The translations under genes were made by a program, and so were the position numbers. 64,000 bases of DNA from Hyphomonadaceae bacterium. GTDB lineage: Bacteria > Pseudomonadota > Alphaproteobacteria > Caulobacterales > Hyphomonadaceae. The stretch's first letter is position 1, and each line of letters opens with the position of its first letter. The notes under the pieces were generated by a model. The model worked only from the letters and a program-made list of their open reading frames with translations. It ran no database searches and was not told the origin of the DNA. The stretch is taken from positions 1-64,000 of the forward strand of contig JAIXRO010000027.1 in the NCBI GenBank assembly GCA_027485145.1, written 5' to 3'. Below, in pieces: positions 56,744 through 64,000 of this stretch.

Positions 56744-57520
56744 TCAGTGGTGCGGGTGGATCGCGTCTTTGAGGTAAACGCAGGTCAGCAGGGCAAAAAC
56801 ATAGGCCTGCAGGAAGGCGACCAGGAATTCGAGCGCCGTGATCGGGATCAGCAGCACGTAAGGCACCCAGGCGACTGCCGTCAGGCCAGCGCCTGCCAGC
56901 ATCACCACGAAGATGGCCAGCAGTTTCAGCATGATGTGACCGGCCAGCATGTTGGCGAAGAGACGCATGCCGAGCGTGATCGGGCGCGCGAGGAACGAGA
57001 TGATCTCGATCGGCACGAGGAAGAACATCACCGGCAGCGGAACGCCATGCGGGGCGAAGAGGCCGAAGAAGCCGAGACCGTTCTTGTAGATGCCATAGCC
57101 CACCACGATCAGGATCACGACCACGGCCAGTGCGCCGGTGACGGCGATATGGCTCGTTGTGGTGAAGGCATACGGGAACATGCCCACGATATTGGCGCCA
57201 AGGATGAAGAAGAAGAGCGTGAAGACAAACGGGAAGAATTTCAGGCCTTCTTCGCCAGCGGTCGAGCGGACCATGTCGGAAATGAAGGTGTAGGACATCT
57301 CACCTAGGGACTGGATCCGGTTCGGGATCAGGCTGCCGCGCGAAGCGGCCATGCCGAGGAAACCAAGGACCAGAACCGTCGACACCAGCATCCAGAAACT
57401 GGAGTTGGTAAAGGCCAGATTGTAGCCGCCGGCCGACCAGTCGATCAGCGGGAAGATCTTGAACTGGTGAATCGGATCGGTCGCGATCGACGGCAGGAAA
57501 ACGGGGAGGGGCAAGTTCAT
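56744..57520 (-). CDS. atpB: ATP synthase F0 subunit a
   Basis: Subunit a provides the proton half-channels beside the c ring. The 258-residue membrane protein carries the essential arginine R186 in LGMRLFANMLAGH and the C-terminal TAVAWVPYVLLIPITALEFLVAFLQAYVFALL. Its start overlaps the atpI stop (TGATG at 57522-57518). A gap of 124 bases separates it from atpE. Confidence 0.96.
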   Translation of the reverse strand: MNLPLPVFLPSIATDPIHQFKIFPLIDWSAGGYNLAFTNSSFWMLVSTVLVLGFLGMAASRGSLIPNRIQSLGEMSYTFISDMVRSTAGEEGLKFFPFVFTLFFFILGANIVGMFPYAFTTTSHIAVTGALAVVVILIVVGYGIYKNGLGFFGLFAPHGVPLPVMFFLVPIEIISFLARPITLGMRLFANMLAGHIMLKLLAIFVVMLAGAGLTAVAWVPYVLLIPITALEFLVAFLQAYVFALLTCVYLKDAIHPHH

Positions 57521-57876
57521 CAGCGCGTCTCGTCTTTGGTCTCTGGCGTTGAACTGGGCGTTTCCGCCGTCTTCGATGCGTCTTCGGACAGCTGTTTGGC
57601 CGCCCGCATGAGGTTACGGATGCCCGCCGCCATGCCGAACCCCATCATCACGAGCAGCCCCCAGGGCGAGGACTTCGCAAAATGATCGATCAGCAGGCCC
57701 AATCCGACGCCGACGACAACCGAGGCAACAAGTTCCGAGCTGTAGCGCAAAGCCATGCTCGCCGGCGTGTTGACACTGTTCTTTCGTTGGCGTTCGGCCC
57801 GGTCTGCCCGCTCCGTCTGCTTGGCTTTTGCCTTTGCGATCCGGTCGCCAAGATCCGAGGGATCAGGTCCGGACAT
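57520..57876 (-). CDS. atpI: AtpI / AtpZ family protein
   Basis: This 118-residue membrane protein has two helices (about 42-60 and 70-88: LVASVVVGVGLGLLIDHF, then WGLLVMMGFGMAAGI) preceded by a charged helix (RIAKAKAKQTERADRAERQRK). This is the alphaproteobacterial AtpI-like layout, thought to help c-ring assembly or Mg supply. It is the first gene of this F0 cluster. Confidence 0.88.
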   Translation of the reverse strand: MSGPDPSDLGDRIAKAKAKQTERADRAERQRKNSVNTPASMALRYSSELVASVVVGVGLGLLIDHFAKSSPWGLLVMMGFGMAAGIRNLMRAAKQLSEDASKTAETPSSTPETKDETR

Positions 57877-57936
57877 CAGAAGGCTCCTGCCAACGACAGA
57901 GGGACAGCGTGCACCACCCCTTCAAATTTCGCGCAA

Positions 57937-57963
57937 ACTATGAGGGGGGCTCTGGCAAGTCAA
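57937..57963 (-). promoter_or_regulatory. Possible promoter of the F0 ATP synthase cluster
   Basis: On the minus strand TTGACT (57963-57958) is followed after 15 bases by CATAGT (57942-57937), 61 bases before atpI. The -35 is strong and the spacing short. The smc-atpI gap is AT-rich around 57975-58010. Confidence 0.4.
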
Positions 57964-58022
57964 CGGGATAACGACGGATTAAACACCTTGTTTTTATTGA
58001 ATTAACTTGCGCGCGGACTGCG

Positions 58023-61000
58023 CTACTCCGCCGCAACGAGCCGCTCGGCTGCAGCTAGGTCCACAGAAACCAGTTTCGACACGCCCTTTTCCCGCATCGT
58101 GACGCCGAAAAGCCGGTCCATTCGGCTCATCGTGACCGGATTATGCGTGATCACGACGAATCGGGTGTCGGTTCTCTGGCGCATTTCGTTCAGCATGTTG
58201 CAGAACCGGTCGACGTTCGCGTCGTCCAGCGGCGCATCCACCTCGTCCAGCACGCAGATCGGCGCCGGGCGCGACAGGAACACGGCGAAGATCAGCGCAG
58301 AGGCCGTCAGGGCCTGTTCACCGCCAGACATCAGCGCCAGCGTTCCGAGCTTCTTGCCGGGGGGCTGGGCAAAGATTTCGAGGCCTGCATTGAGCGGATC
58401 CTCGGCGTCCACGAGGCGAAGCTCTGCCTTCCCGCCGCCGAAGAGGGCAATGAACAACGCCTTGAAATGCTCGTTGACCGCTTCGAAGGCTTCCACGAGA
58501 CGCTGGCGCCCCTCCACATTCAGGGCCTCGACGCCTTCGCGCAGCTTCGCGATCGCCGCGATGAGATCATCGCGCTCGGCAATCTGGACGCCGAGTCGCG
58601 ATTCGAGTTCTTCGGCTTCCTCTTCCGCGTTCATGTTGACGCCGCCAAGCTGGTCCCGCTCGCGGCGCAGACCGTCGAGACGCCCTTCGGCTTCGCGCGG
58701 CGTGAACGCGCCCAGCGTCTCCTCGTCGAGCCCGGCTTTGGCGATCGCCAGCAGACCTTCAGGCGTGCGCTGGAAGGCCGTGCGGGCGTGCTCGATGCTT
58801 TCGGCATGCTTGGCTTCGGCGTTTTCCAGTTTCACGGTCCAGGCCGCCAGTTGCGCGCGCGCGTCAGCGGCGGCCGTGGCGGCCTTGCGGGCAGCCGTGT
58901 CGGCTTCGCGGATCGCGGCTTCCTTGCGGGCGAGCGCGTCGGCAGCCGCCTGCCGTTCCGCCTCGAGCGCTTCGGTTTCCGCGGCAAGGCCGTCGATTTC
59001 GGCGCGCAGCGCTTCCGGCCGTTCGCGCGAGGTGTGCACGGTCGCAGCCACATCGGCCCGGCGTTCGGTCACCTGCGCGAGGCGTTGCTCCGCTGAGGCA
59101 AGCCGGGTCTGCCAGGCCTCGACGTCCCGGGTGAGCGCCGCGCGGCGGGCAGCCGCCTGCTCACGGCCGCGCAGCAAGTCCGCCAGTTGGCCGCGCGCCT
59201 CGGTTTCGGTGGCGCGCGCCGCAGCGAGGGCTTCGCGGGCAGACGCGAGCGCCTGTTCCAGCGCCGTGTCTTCTTCGGCGCCCGCTCCGGGCGTGGCGAG
59301 CGTCAGCATTTCCTTGATGGCGATGAGGTCTGTTTCGGCCCGGGCAAGAGCTTCTGTGCCGGCCTCGCGCTTCATCTGCGTGCGCTCATTCGCCTGAGTT
59401 GCCTCGATGGCGGCCGCGCGGGCATCGGTCAGCGTGCGCTGGGCCGGAGCAATGAACTGGCGCAGATGGCGAAGGTTTTCTTCGGCTGCCAAGCGCGCCG
59501 CACGGACCGCTTCGAGGCGGGCCGCAAGTTCCGAGAGCTCGGTTTGCCGGGCGACGAGTTCAACCTGCGCCGCTTCGATCCGGGCCTTCTGTTCGAGACG
59601 CGCAGTCGCACTGATCGGCGCGTCGGGTGTTCGGATAAAGCCGTCCCAGCGCCACAGGTGACCTTCGAGGGAGACCAGTCGCTGGCCGGGCTTCAGGCCG
59701 GCAATCAGGCGCGCGCCGTCGGCCACTGACACGAGTCCACATTGCGAAAGGCGGGCCGCCAACTCGCCGGGCGCGTCCACGCATGACGTCAGGGGCTCGA
59801 CCCCTTCCGGCAAAGGTTGAGCCGAGGCCTGCGCCCCATTCCAGTAAAGGGCGGCGGTGCGATCCGTCGGCGCTTCGATATCGTCGCCCAGCGCGGCGGC
59901 AACCGCCTTCTCATAGCCGTCGCGGGTGCGCAGGCGTTCGAGCACGGGCGGCGCAGCCGATGGGCCCGATCGGCGCATCAGTCGCGTGAGGCCTGCAATT
60001 TCAGCTTCCAGTGACCGGACCGAATGATTGGCGGCGTCGAACGGCGGCATCGCTTCGCCTTCGGCAACACGGGCCCGCGCCAGTTCGGCTTCGGCCAGTT
60101 CAACGGCGCGCTCGGCATCGCCCAGGGCAATCTCGGCCTCGGCTTCGGCATTCTTGGCCTGTCGCAGGCGCAGGAGATGGATGCCGGAGTCTTCCAGGCC
60201 CGTCATCTCGCCGCGCAGGCGCTCGATCTCGGCCGTCAGCATGGTTTGCCGGCGCGCCTGGGCCGCTGCATTGTCTTCGGCGGCGCGGCGACGGGCGCGA
60301 ACGTCGGACAAGCGTTGCTGGGCTTCATCTGCAGCGCGTTCAGCGCCGGTCAGCCGGACGCGCGCGATTTCGAGCGCGGCACGGGCCTCGTCTTCAAGGC
60401 GCGCGGTGAGGGCGGCGTCTTCCAGCGGAAGACCGGCGAGTTCATCGCAGGCTTGAGCCAAGGCTGCGGCGGCTTCCTCATGGGTCGTCGTCTCGCGGGC
60501 GAAGTCGAATCCCAGGCGCAGCGCTTCAGCTTCAAGGCGCGAATGCGATTCGGCTGCGATCCGGCGTTCGGTTTCCAGCTTGGCCAGCGTGATGCGCGCC
60601 TGACCAAGACGTGCCGCAGCGTCCATTTCGGCTTCCCGAAGCGGCGCAAGCCCTTCGCCCGCTTCGATGCGTTCCTTCTCGCGAACCGCGTCCTCGCGCG
60701 ACAGATCCTCGACCTGACGTTTCAGGGTGTCCAGCTGGATCCTGGCAGCGTCCATCGTCTGACGGGCTTCGACCCAGCGAAGATGCGCGACCAGCGCGTC
60801 CAGTGCCTGGATTTCGTCCGCCAGCTTGCGGTAGCGGCGCGCCTTGGCCGCTTGGCGCTTGAGGCTTGCAAGCTGGCGTTCGACTTCCGCGGAAACTTCA
60901 GACAACCGCTCGAGGTTTGCCGCGGCACCGTCCAGCTTCTGCTCGGCCTCATGCCGGCGGCTGTTGAGCCCCGCGATACCGGCAGCCTCTTCAAGGATGC

Positions 61001-61484
61001 GGCGGCGGTTCTGGGGCTTGGAGCCGATGAGTTCGGAAATCTGGCCCTGACGAACGAGCGCAGGGGAGTTTGCACCCGTCGAGGCATCCGCAAACAGCAG
61101 CTGGATATCCTTGCCGCGCACCGTGCGGCCATTGATCCGGTAACTGGAGCCGGCGCCGCGCTTCAACTTGCGTTCGATCTCGAGCTGGTCGGCGCCGTTG
61201 AACTCGGGCGGCGCGGTTCGCCGGGAATTGTCGAGCACGAGGATGACTTCGGCCGTCTCGCGGGCCGGGCGCCCGTCGGCTCCGTTGAAGATCAGGTCGT
61301 CCATCTCGCCGCCGCGCATGGCCTTGGCAGAGTTGGCGCCCATCGCCCAGCGCAGCGCTTCGAGAAGGTTCGACTTGCCGCAGCCATTCGGCCCGACAAT
61401 GCCGGTCAGTCCCGGTTCGATGGGAACGGTCTGCGGATCTACAAACGACTTGAAGCCGGCAATGCGGAGCTCAGTGATCTGCAT
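58023..61484 (-). CDS. smc: Chromosome segregation protein SMC
   Basis: SMC is the condensin ATPase that organises and segregates the chromosome. The 1153-residue protein has Walker A GPNGCGKS (31-38) in the N-terminal head, two long coiled-coil arms (about 170-500 and 650-990) around a hinge (about 505-640), and the C-terminal signature LMSGGEQALTASALIFAVFLSRPAPICVLDEVDAPLDDANVDRF with Walker B. It is last in a minus-strand run after dciA and the DsbA-like gene, 15 bases after the latter. Confidence 0.98.
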   Translation of the reverse strand: MQITELRIAGFKSFVDPQTVPIEPGLTGIVGPNGCGKSNLLEALRWAMGANSAKAMRGGEMDDLIFNGADGRPARETAEVILVLDNSRRTAPPEFNGADQLEIERKLKRGAGSSYRINGRTVRGKDIQLLFADASTGANSPALVRQGQISELIGSKPQNRRRILEEAAGIAGLNSRRHEAEQKLDGAAANLERLSEVSAEVERQLASLKRQAAKARRYRKLADEIQALDALVAHLRWVEARQTMDAARIQLDTLKRQVEDLSREDAVREKERIEAGEGLAPLREAEMDAAARLGQARITLAKLETERRIAAESHSRLEAEALRLGFDFARETTTHEEAAAALAQACDELAGLPLEDAALTARLEDEARAALEIARVRLTGAERAADEAQQRLSDVRARRRAAEDNAAAQARRQTMLTAEIERLRGEMTGLEDSGIHLLRLRQAKNAEAEAEIALGDAERAVELAEAELARARVAEGEAMPPFDAANHSVRSLEAEIAGLTRLMRRSGPSAAPPVLERLRTRDGYEKAVAAALGDDIEAPTDRTAALYWNGAQASAQPLPEGVEPLTSCVDAPGELAARLSQCGLVSVADGARLIAGLKPGQRLVSLEGHLWRWDGFIRTPDAPISATARLEQKARIEAAQVELVARQTELSELAARLEAVRAARLAAEENLRHLRQFIAPAQRTLTDARAAAIEATQANERTQMKREAGTEALARAETDLIAIKEMLTLATPGAGAEEDTALEQALASAREALAAARATETEARGQLADLLRGREQAAARRAALTRDVEAWQTRLASAEQRLAQVTERRADVAATVHTSRERPEALRAEIDGLAAETEALEAERQAAADALARKEAAIREADTAARKAATAAADARAQLAAWTVKLENAEAKHAESIEHARTAFQRTPEGLLAIAKAGLDEETLGAFTPREAEGRLDGLRRERDQLGGVNMNAEEEAEELESRLGVQIAERDDLIAAIAKLREGVEALNVEGRQRLVEAFEAVNEHFKALFIALFGGGKAELRLVDAEDPLNAGLEIFAQPPGKKLGTLALMSGGEQALTASALIFAVFLSRPAPICVLDEVDAPLDDANVDRFCNMLNEMRQRTDTRFVVITHNPVTMSRMDRLFGVTMREKGVSKLVSVDLAAAERLVAAE

Positions 61485-61499
61485 GCCGGCACCTCATTG

Positions 61500-62189
61500 T
61501 TACTGCGCGCCCTTTTCGGCAAGCAGGGCGTCGATCTGCTTCGAGAAGCCTTCCGGCGTGCGATAGTCGCCTTCGAAGTTGCGCACTTTGCCGTCGAGCA
61601 CGAAAGTCGGCGTGCCGGCGACCTGGAATTGTTCGGCAGACTGGTAAACGGCGGCCAGCTCGTCCCGGATCTCGGGGTTTTCCATGCAGGCGTCGAAGGC
61701 TTCGTCTGTCTCGATTCCGTGCCGTTTCGCGATCGTTTTCAGGGTGTTACCTAGCGCGCCGACCTGCGCGGCCTGAACGATCCCTTCCTGGTTCTCAAAC
61801 AGGTCGTCGAGCACCGCGAAGAACTTGTCGTCACCAGCGCAGCGGGCGACCACGTAAGCGGCAACGTCCACGGTTCCGTGGATCGGGAATTCGCGGAATA
61901 CGAACCGGACTTTGCCGGTCGACACGTACTTTTCCTCAATCGTAGGCAGGACGCTGTCATGGAAGTACTTGCACGCGGGGCAGGTTGGCGAGGCATATTC
62001 GATCAGCGTAATCGGCGCATCCGGATCACCTTTGACGTGGCCGAGCTCGCCCGCTTGCGTGGTCGCTGACGCACCTGCACTTGCGGCAGGTGCGTTGCTG
62101 CTGTCGCCCTTGGCCGCGCCGCAAGCAACGAGTGCCAGGGCGGAAACAGCCGCAAGGGCGAAACGCCGGGAAAGTGATGTCATGGTCAT
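61500..62189 (-). CDS. DsbA-like thiol oxidoreductase lipoprotein
   Basis: This 229-residue thioredoxin-fold protein has a lipobox (LVAC, C23), a low-complexity spacer (24-48) and the C70-P-A-C73 active site in LIEYASPTCPACKYFH. The family's cis-proline loop is FQVAGTPTFVLDGK. It matches the DsbA/DsbG-like (Com1-type) enzymes that make or isomerise disulfides in the periplasm. The gene sits between dciA and smc, a placement common in alphaproteobacteria. Confidence 0.92.
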   Translation of the reverse strand: MTMTSLSRRFALAAVSALALVACGAAKGDSSNAPAASAGASATTQAGELGHVKGDPDAPITLIEYASPTCPACKYFHDSVLPTIEEKYVSTGKVRFVFREFPIHGTVDVAAYVVARCAGDDKFFAVLDDLFENQEGIVQAAQVGALGNTLKTIAKRHGIETDEAFDACMENPEIRDELAAVYQSAEQFQVAGTPTFVLDGKVRNFEGDYRTPEGFSKQIDALLAEKGAQ

Positions 62190-62253
62190 GAGCCTCGCGT
62201 TAAGGAATGAGTCGCGCCGGTTGCCAAATCGTTAAGAAAAACGCCGCGAGAGT

Positions 62254-62793
62254 TTACGGGTCTGCCGATAGCACAGCCTTGCCCAATGCAACAATTGCGG
62301 CACGCAGGCCGGCGTTTTCGATCCGCGCCGCGCCTGTTTCGAGGATCGCAGTCTCTTGCGGAGTAAGCGCGCGGGCCTTCCGGCGATAGACGACCGTCTC
62401 CGCGCCGCGCGAGATGGGGCCTTGCACGATGCGGATCGACGTTATGTCGCCGCCCGCGGCCACCGAGACCCGTTGGCGAATCGTCTCCGACTGGTGCTGA
62501 ACCAGCGGCGCCGCCTGCGGGATCACGCGCAGCGTCAGGATGCGCCCGTCCTTCGAGGCGCTGATCTTTTCAGGATGCGAGAACCTGTACACCTGCTCGC
62601 CTGCAATCTCGCGCCAGCGCGCCTGCAGCAGCTTGAGGGGCGGCAGTTTGGCTGCGCCGGTCTTTCGGCTCACGCGGTCTGCCGATATCGCGATCGCCTT
62701 CATCGGCGGCTTGAGCGCTCGGGCCCTCGTGTAGCGCAGCTTGACCAGCGCGCGGGCTTCCTCAAGCGGATCGAGGGTTGATCTCTGGACCAT
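62254..62793 (-). CDS. dciA: DciA family (DUF721) protein
   Basis: This 179-residue protein has the DUF721 pattern LLQARWREIAGEQVYRFSHPEKI then GRILTLRVIPQAAPLVQHQSETIRQRV. DciA proteins interact with the replicative helicase DnaB in bacteria lacking DnaC. The start ATG at 62793 is chosen because a longer frame runs through the divergent mutY start region. It is divergent from mutY by 39 bases and followed by the DsbA-like gene. Confidence 0.88.
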   Translation of the reverse strand: MVQRSTLDPLEEARALVKLRYTRARALKPPMKAIAISADRVSRKTGAAKLPPLKLLQARWREIAGEQVYRFSHPEKISASKDGRILTLRVIPQAAPLVQHQSETIRQRVSVAAGGDITSIRIVQGPISRGAETVVYRRKARALTPQETAILETGAARIENAGLRAAIVALGKAVLSADP

Positions 62794-62832
62794 GTTGGCA
62801 AATCTGCACGGCTTCTGCGGCGAGGAAAAGGC

Positions 62833-63879
62833 ATGCAGCCGAAAAGTGATCGTGACCTCGCCGGGATGGTGCCAGCCTTGCTCGGCTGGTTTGACCGCTC
62901 CGCCCGCACGCTGCCCTGGCGCAGTGCGCGCGGCGTTGCGCGCGATCCCTACCGCGTCTGGTTGTCGGAAATCATGCTGCAGCAGACGACCGTGCCGCAT
63001 GCCGCGCCGTATTTCGAAGCCTTCACGCGCAGGTGGCCGACGGTCGAGGCGCTTGCAGCGGCAGCGGACGAAGAGGTCATGCAGGCCTGGGCCGGGCTCG
63101 GCTATTACGCCCGGGCCCGCAACCTTCTGAAGTGCGCGCGGGAAGTGTCTGCACGGGGCGGGTTTCCCGTTACCGAGAAGGAGCTGCTGACCTTGCCGGG
63201 GATCGGGCCCTATACGGCCGGGGCCATCGCGGCGCTGGCCTTCGGCGAACGCACGCCGGCCGTCGATGGCAATGCCGAGCGCGTTTTCTCACGTCTGCTG
63301 GCCACGCAGGAAGACTGGGCAGCGGCAAAGCGCCGGATCGGTCACATCGCGAGAGACCTTGTGCCAGCGAGTCGTCCCGGAGACTTCGCGGAGGCGCTGA
63401 TGGACCTTGGCGCCGGCGTCTGTACGCCCAAGCAGCCGTCTTGCGGTCTCTGTCCGATCACGGAGTATTGCGCCGCCTATGCCGAAGGCCGGCCGGACCG
63501 CTATCCGATCAAGCCCGCCAAGACCGCGCGACCTGTCCGCTACGGCGCTGCCTATGTTCTGCGCCGGAAGTCAGACGTCTGGCTCATTCGGCGTCCGCCC
63601 TCGGGCCTGCTCGGCGGCATGCTGGCCTTGCCGTCATCGGAATGGGCCGAGACCCGCACCGCGTCTGATCCCCCTGTGGAGGCTGGATGGACAAGCGTTG
63701 GAGAGGTGCGCCACGTCTTTACCCATTTCGCGCTTCACCTCGATGTCATGGTCGCCGAAGCAAGGCGCGAACAATTGCCGGAGGGCTATTGGGCGCCGGC
63801 GGAGGATCTTGCGGGATTGCCGACCGTGTTCGCCAAGGCTGCGTCGCTGGCTGGTCTCAACGCGAGGCAAAGACGTTGA
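62833..63879 (+). CDS. mutY: A/G-specific adenine glycosylase
   Basis: MutY removes adenine mispaired with 8-oxoguanine or G. The helix-hairpin-helix core carries E46 (SEIMLQQT), LPGIGPYTAGAIAALAFG and D145 in AVDGNAERVFSRLL. The [4Fe-4S] cluster ligands are C197, C204, C207 and C213. A C-terminal NUDIX-like domain (about 228-345) reads 8-oxoG. The 348-residue length is normal. It overlaps the convergent DUF1294 gene by 23 bases. Confidence 0.97.
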   Translation: MQPKSDRDLAGMVPALLGWFDRSARTLPWRSARGVARDPYRVWLSEIMLQQTTVPHAAPYFEAFTRRWPTVEALAAAADEEVMQAWAGLGYYARARNLLKCAREVSARGGFPVTEKELLTLPGIGPYTAGAIAALAFGERTPAVDGNAERVFSRLLATQEDWAAAKRRIGHIARDLVPASRPGDFAEALMDLGAGVCTPKQPSCGLCPITEYCAAYAEGRPDRYPIKPAKTARPVRYGAAYVLRRKSDVWLIRRPPSGLLGGMLALPSSEWAETRTASDPPVEAGWTSVGEVRHVFTHFALHLDVMVAEARREQLPEGYWAPAEDLAGLPTVFAKAASLAGLNARQRR

Positions 63880-64000
63880 TTTGCACGAAGGCCGCCATGT
63901 TGATCGCGACACTCATCCAGAACAGCGTCCGGAAAGCTCTCTTCTGCGTTTTGTGACGGAAGACTTCCTGCCCGATGATGCCGCCGGGCCAACCACCAAC
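63857..64000 (-). CDS. DUF1294 family membrane protein, C-terminal part
   Basis: On the minus strand the frame is open from the window edge to a TGA at 63859-63857, giving 47 residues. It opens with GGWPGGIIGQEVFRHKTQKRAF, which is the DUF1294 signature (GGxPGA...RHKTRK), and continues with a final hydrophobic helix. The family is of small membrane proteins, sometimes fused to cold-shock domains, with no established role. The N-terminal part lies beyond the window. Confidence 0.82.
   Translation of the reverse strand, partial: VGGWPGGIIGQEVFRHKTQKRAFRTLFWMSVAINMAAFVQINVFASR

Overview
The window is about 64 kb of high-GC, tightly packed chromosome from an alphaproteobacterium. The gene orders eno-ftsB-pdhABC-lpd, tatABC-serS-surE-pcm-yajC-secDF, purQ/purL/bolA/grxD, atpI-atpB-atpE-atpF'-atpF and smc-dsbA-dciA-mutY are typical of that class. 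The lipoyl domain on PdhB, a Usg-family gene, a TonB zinc-type receptor, an M2 peptidase lipoprotein and palindromic repeats that read VxPAKAGxQ suggest Caulobacterales, perhaps Hyphomonadaceae. That placement is inference. Nearly everything is housekeeping. I see no phage, IS element, CRISPR array or rRNA, and no gene-free stretch longer than about 260 bases.

Layout. 1-8745 (+): the end of rpmF, eno, a TIR-domain membrane protein, ftsB and the complete pyruvate dehydrogenase operon, with a MAPEG membrane protein wedged between pdhA and pdhB. 8764-14410 (-): a ZnuD-like TonB receptor with a candidate Zur site, an SDR, an M19 dipeptidase lipoprotein and purB. 14550-18117 (+): recJ, tRNA-Glu with its promoter, a double cold-shock-domain protein, a DUF192 protein and a thioesterase. 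18177-21901 (-): acyl-CoA synthetase and groSL behind a sigma-70-type promoter and a CIRCE operator. 22198-25210 (+): usg, a GGDEF protein, a CaiB-type CoA transferase and an unknown small membrane protein that ends in repeat DNA. 25364-30682: SDR, rpsD, PPK2, a GIN-domain protein with a palindromic operator, and a divergent GlxA/isonitrile-hydratase-like pair.

30664-42750 is mainly minus strand: rimO, a GNAT-like protein, grxD, M2 peptidase, bolA, a methyltransferase, purL, adenine deaminase, a cytochrome c lipoprotein and purQ. This looks like an ancestral purQ-purL-bolA-grxD cluster opened by insertions; M28 peptidase and DUF1993 genes sit inside it on the plus strand. 42919-52860 holds an entericidin-like lipoprotein, DUF486, xth, tatABC, an NYN nuclease, serS, surE, pcm, yajC and secDF. 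52867-64000: ychF, a second TIR-like membrane protein, the F0 part of ATP synthase, smc, a DsbA-like lipoprotein, dciA, mutY and the end of a DUF1294 gene.

The recurring theme is that conserved alphaproteobacterial operons are interrupted by single accessory genes: TIR, MAPEG, NYN, cytochrome c and peptidases. The observations most worth following are the two TIR-like membrane proteins, small palindromic repeats that have become protein-coding or supply stop codons, and a low-GC patch inside serS.
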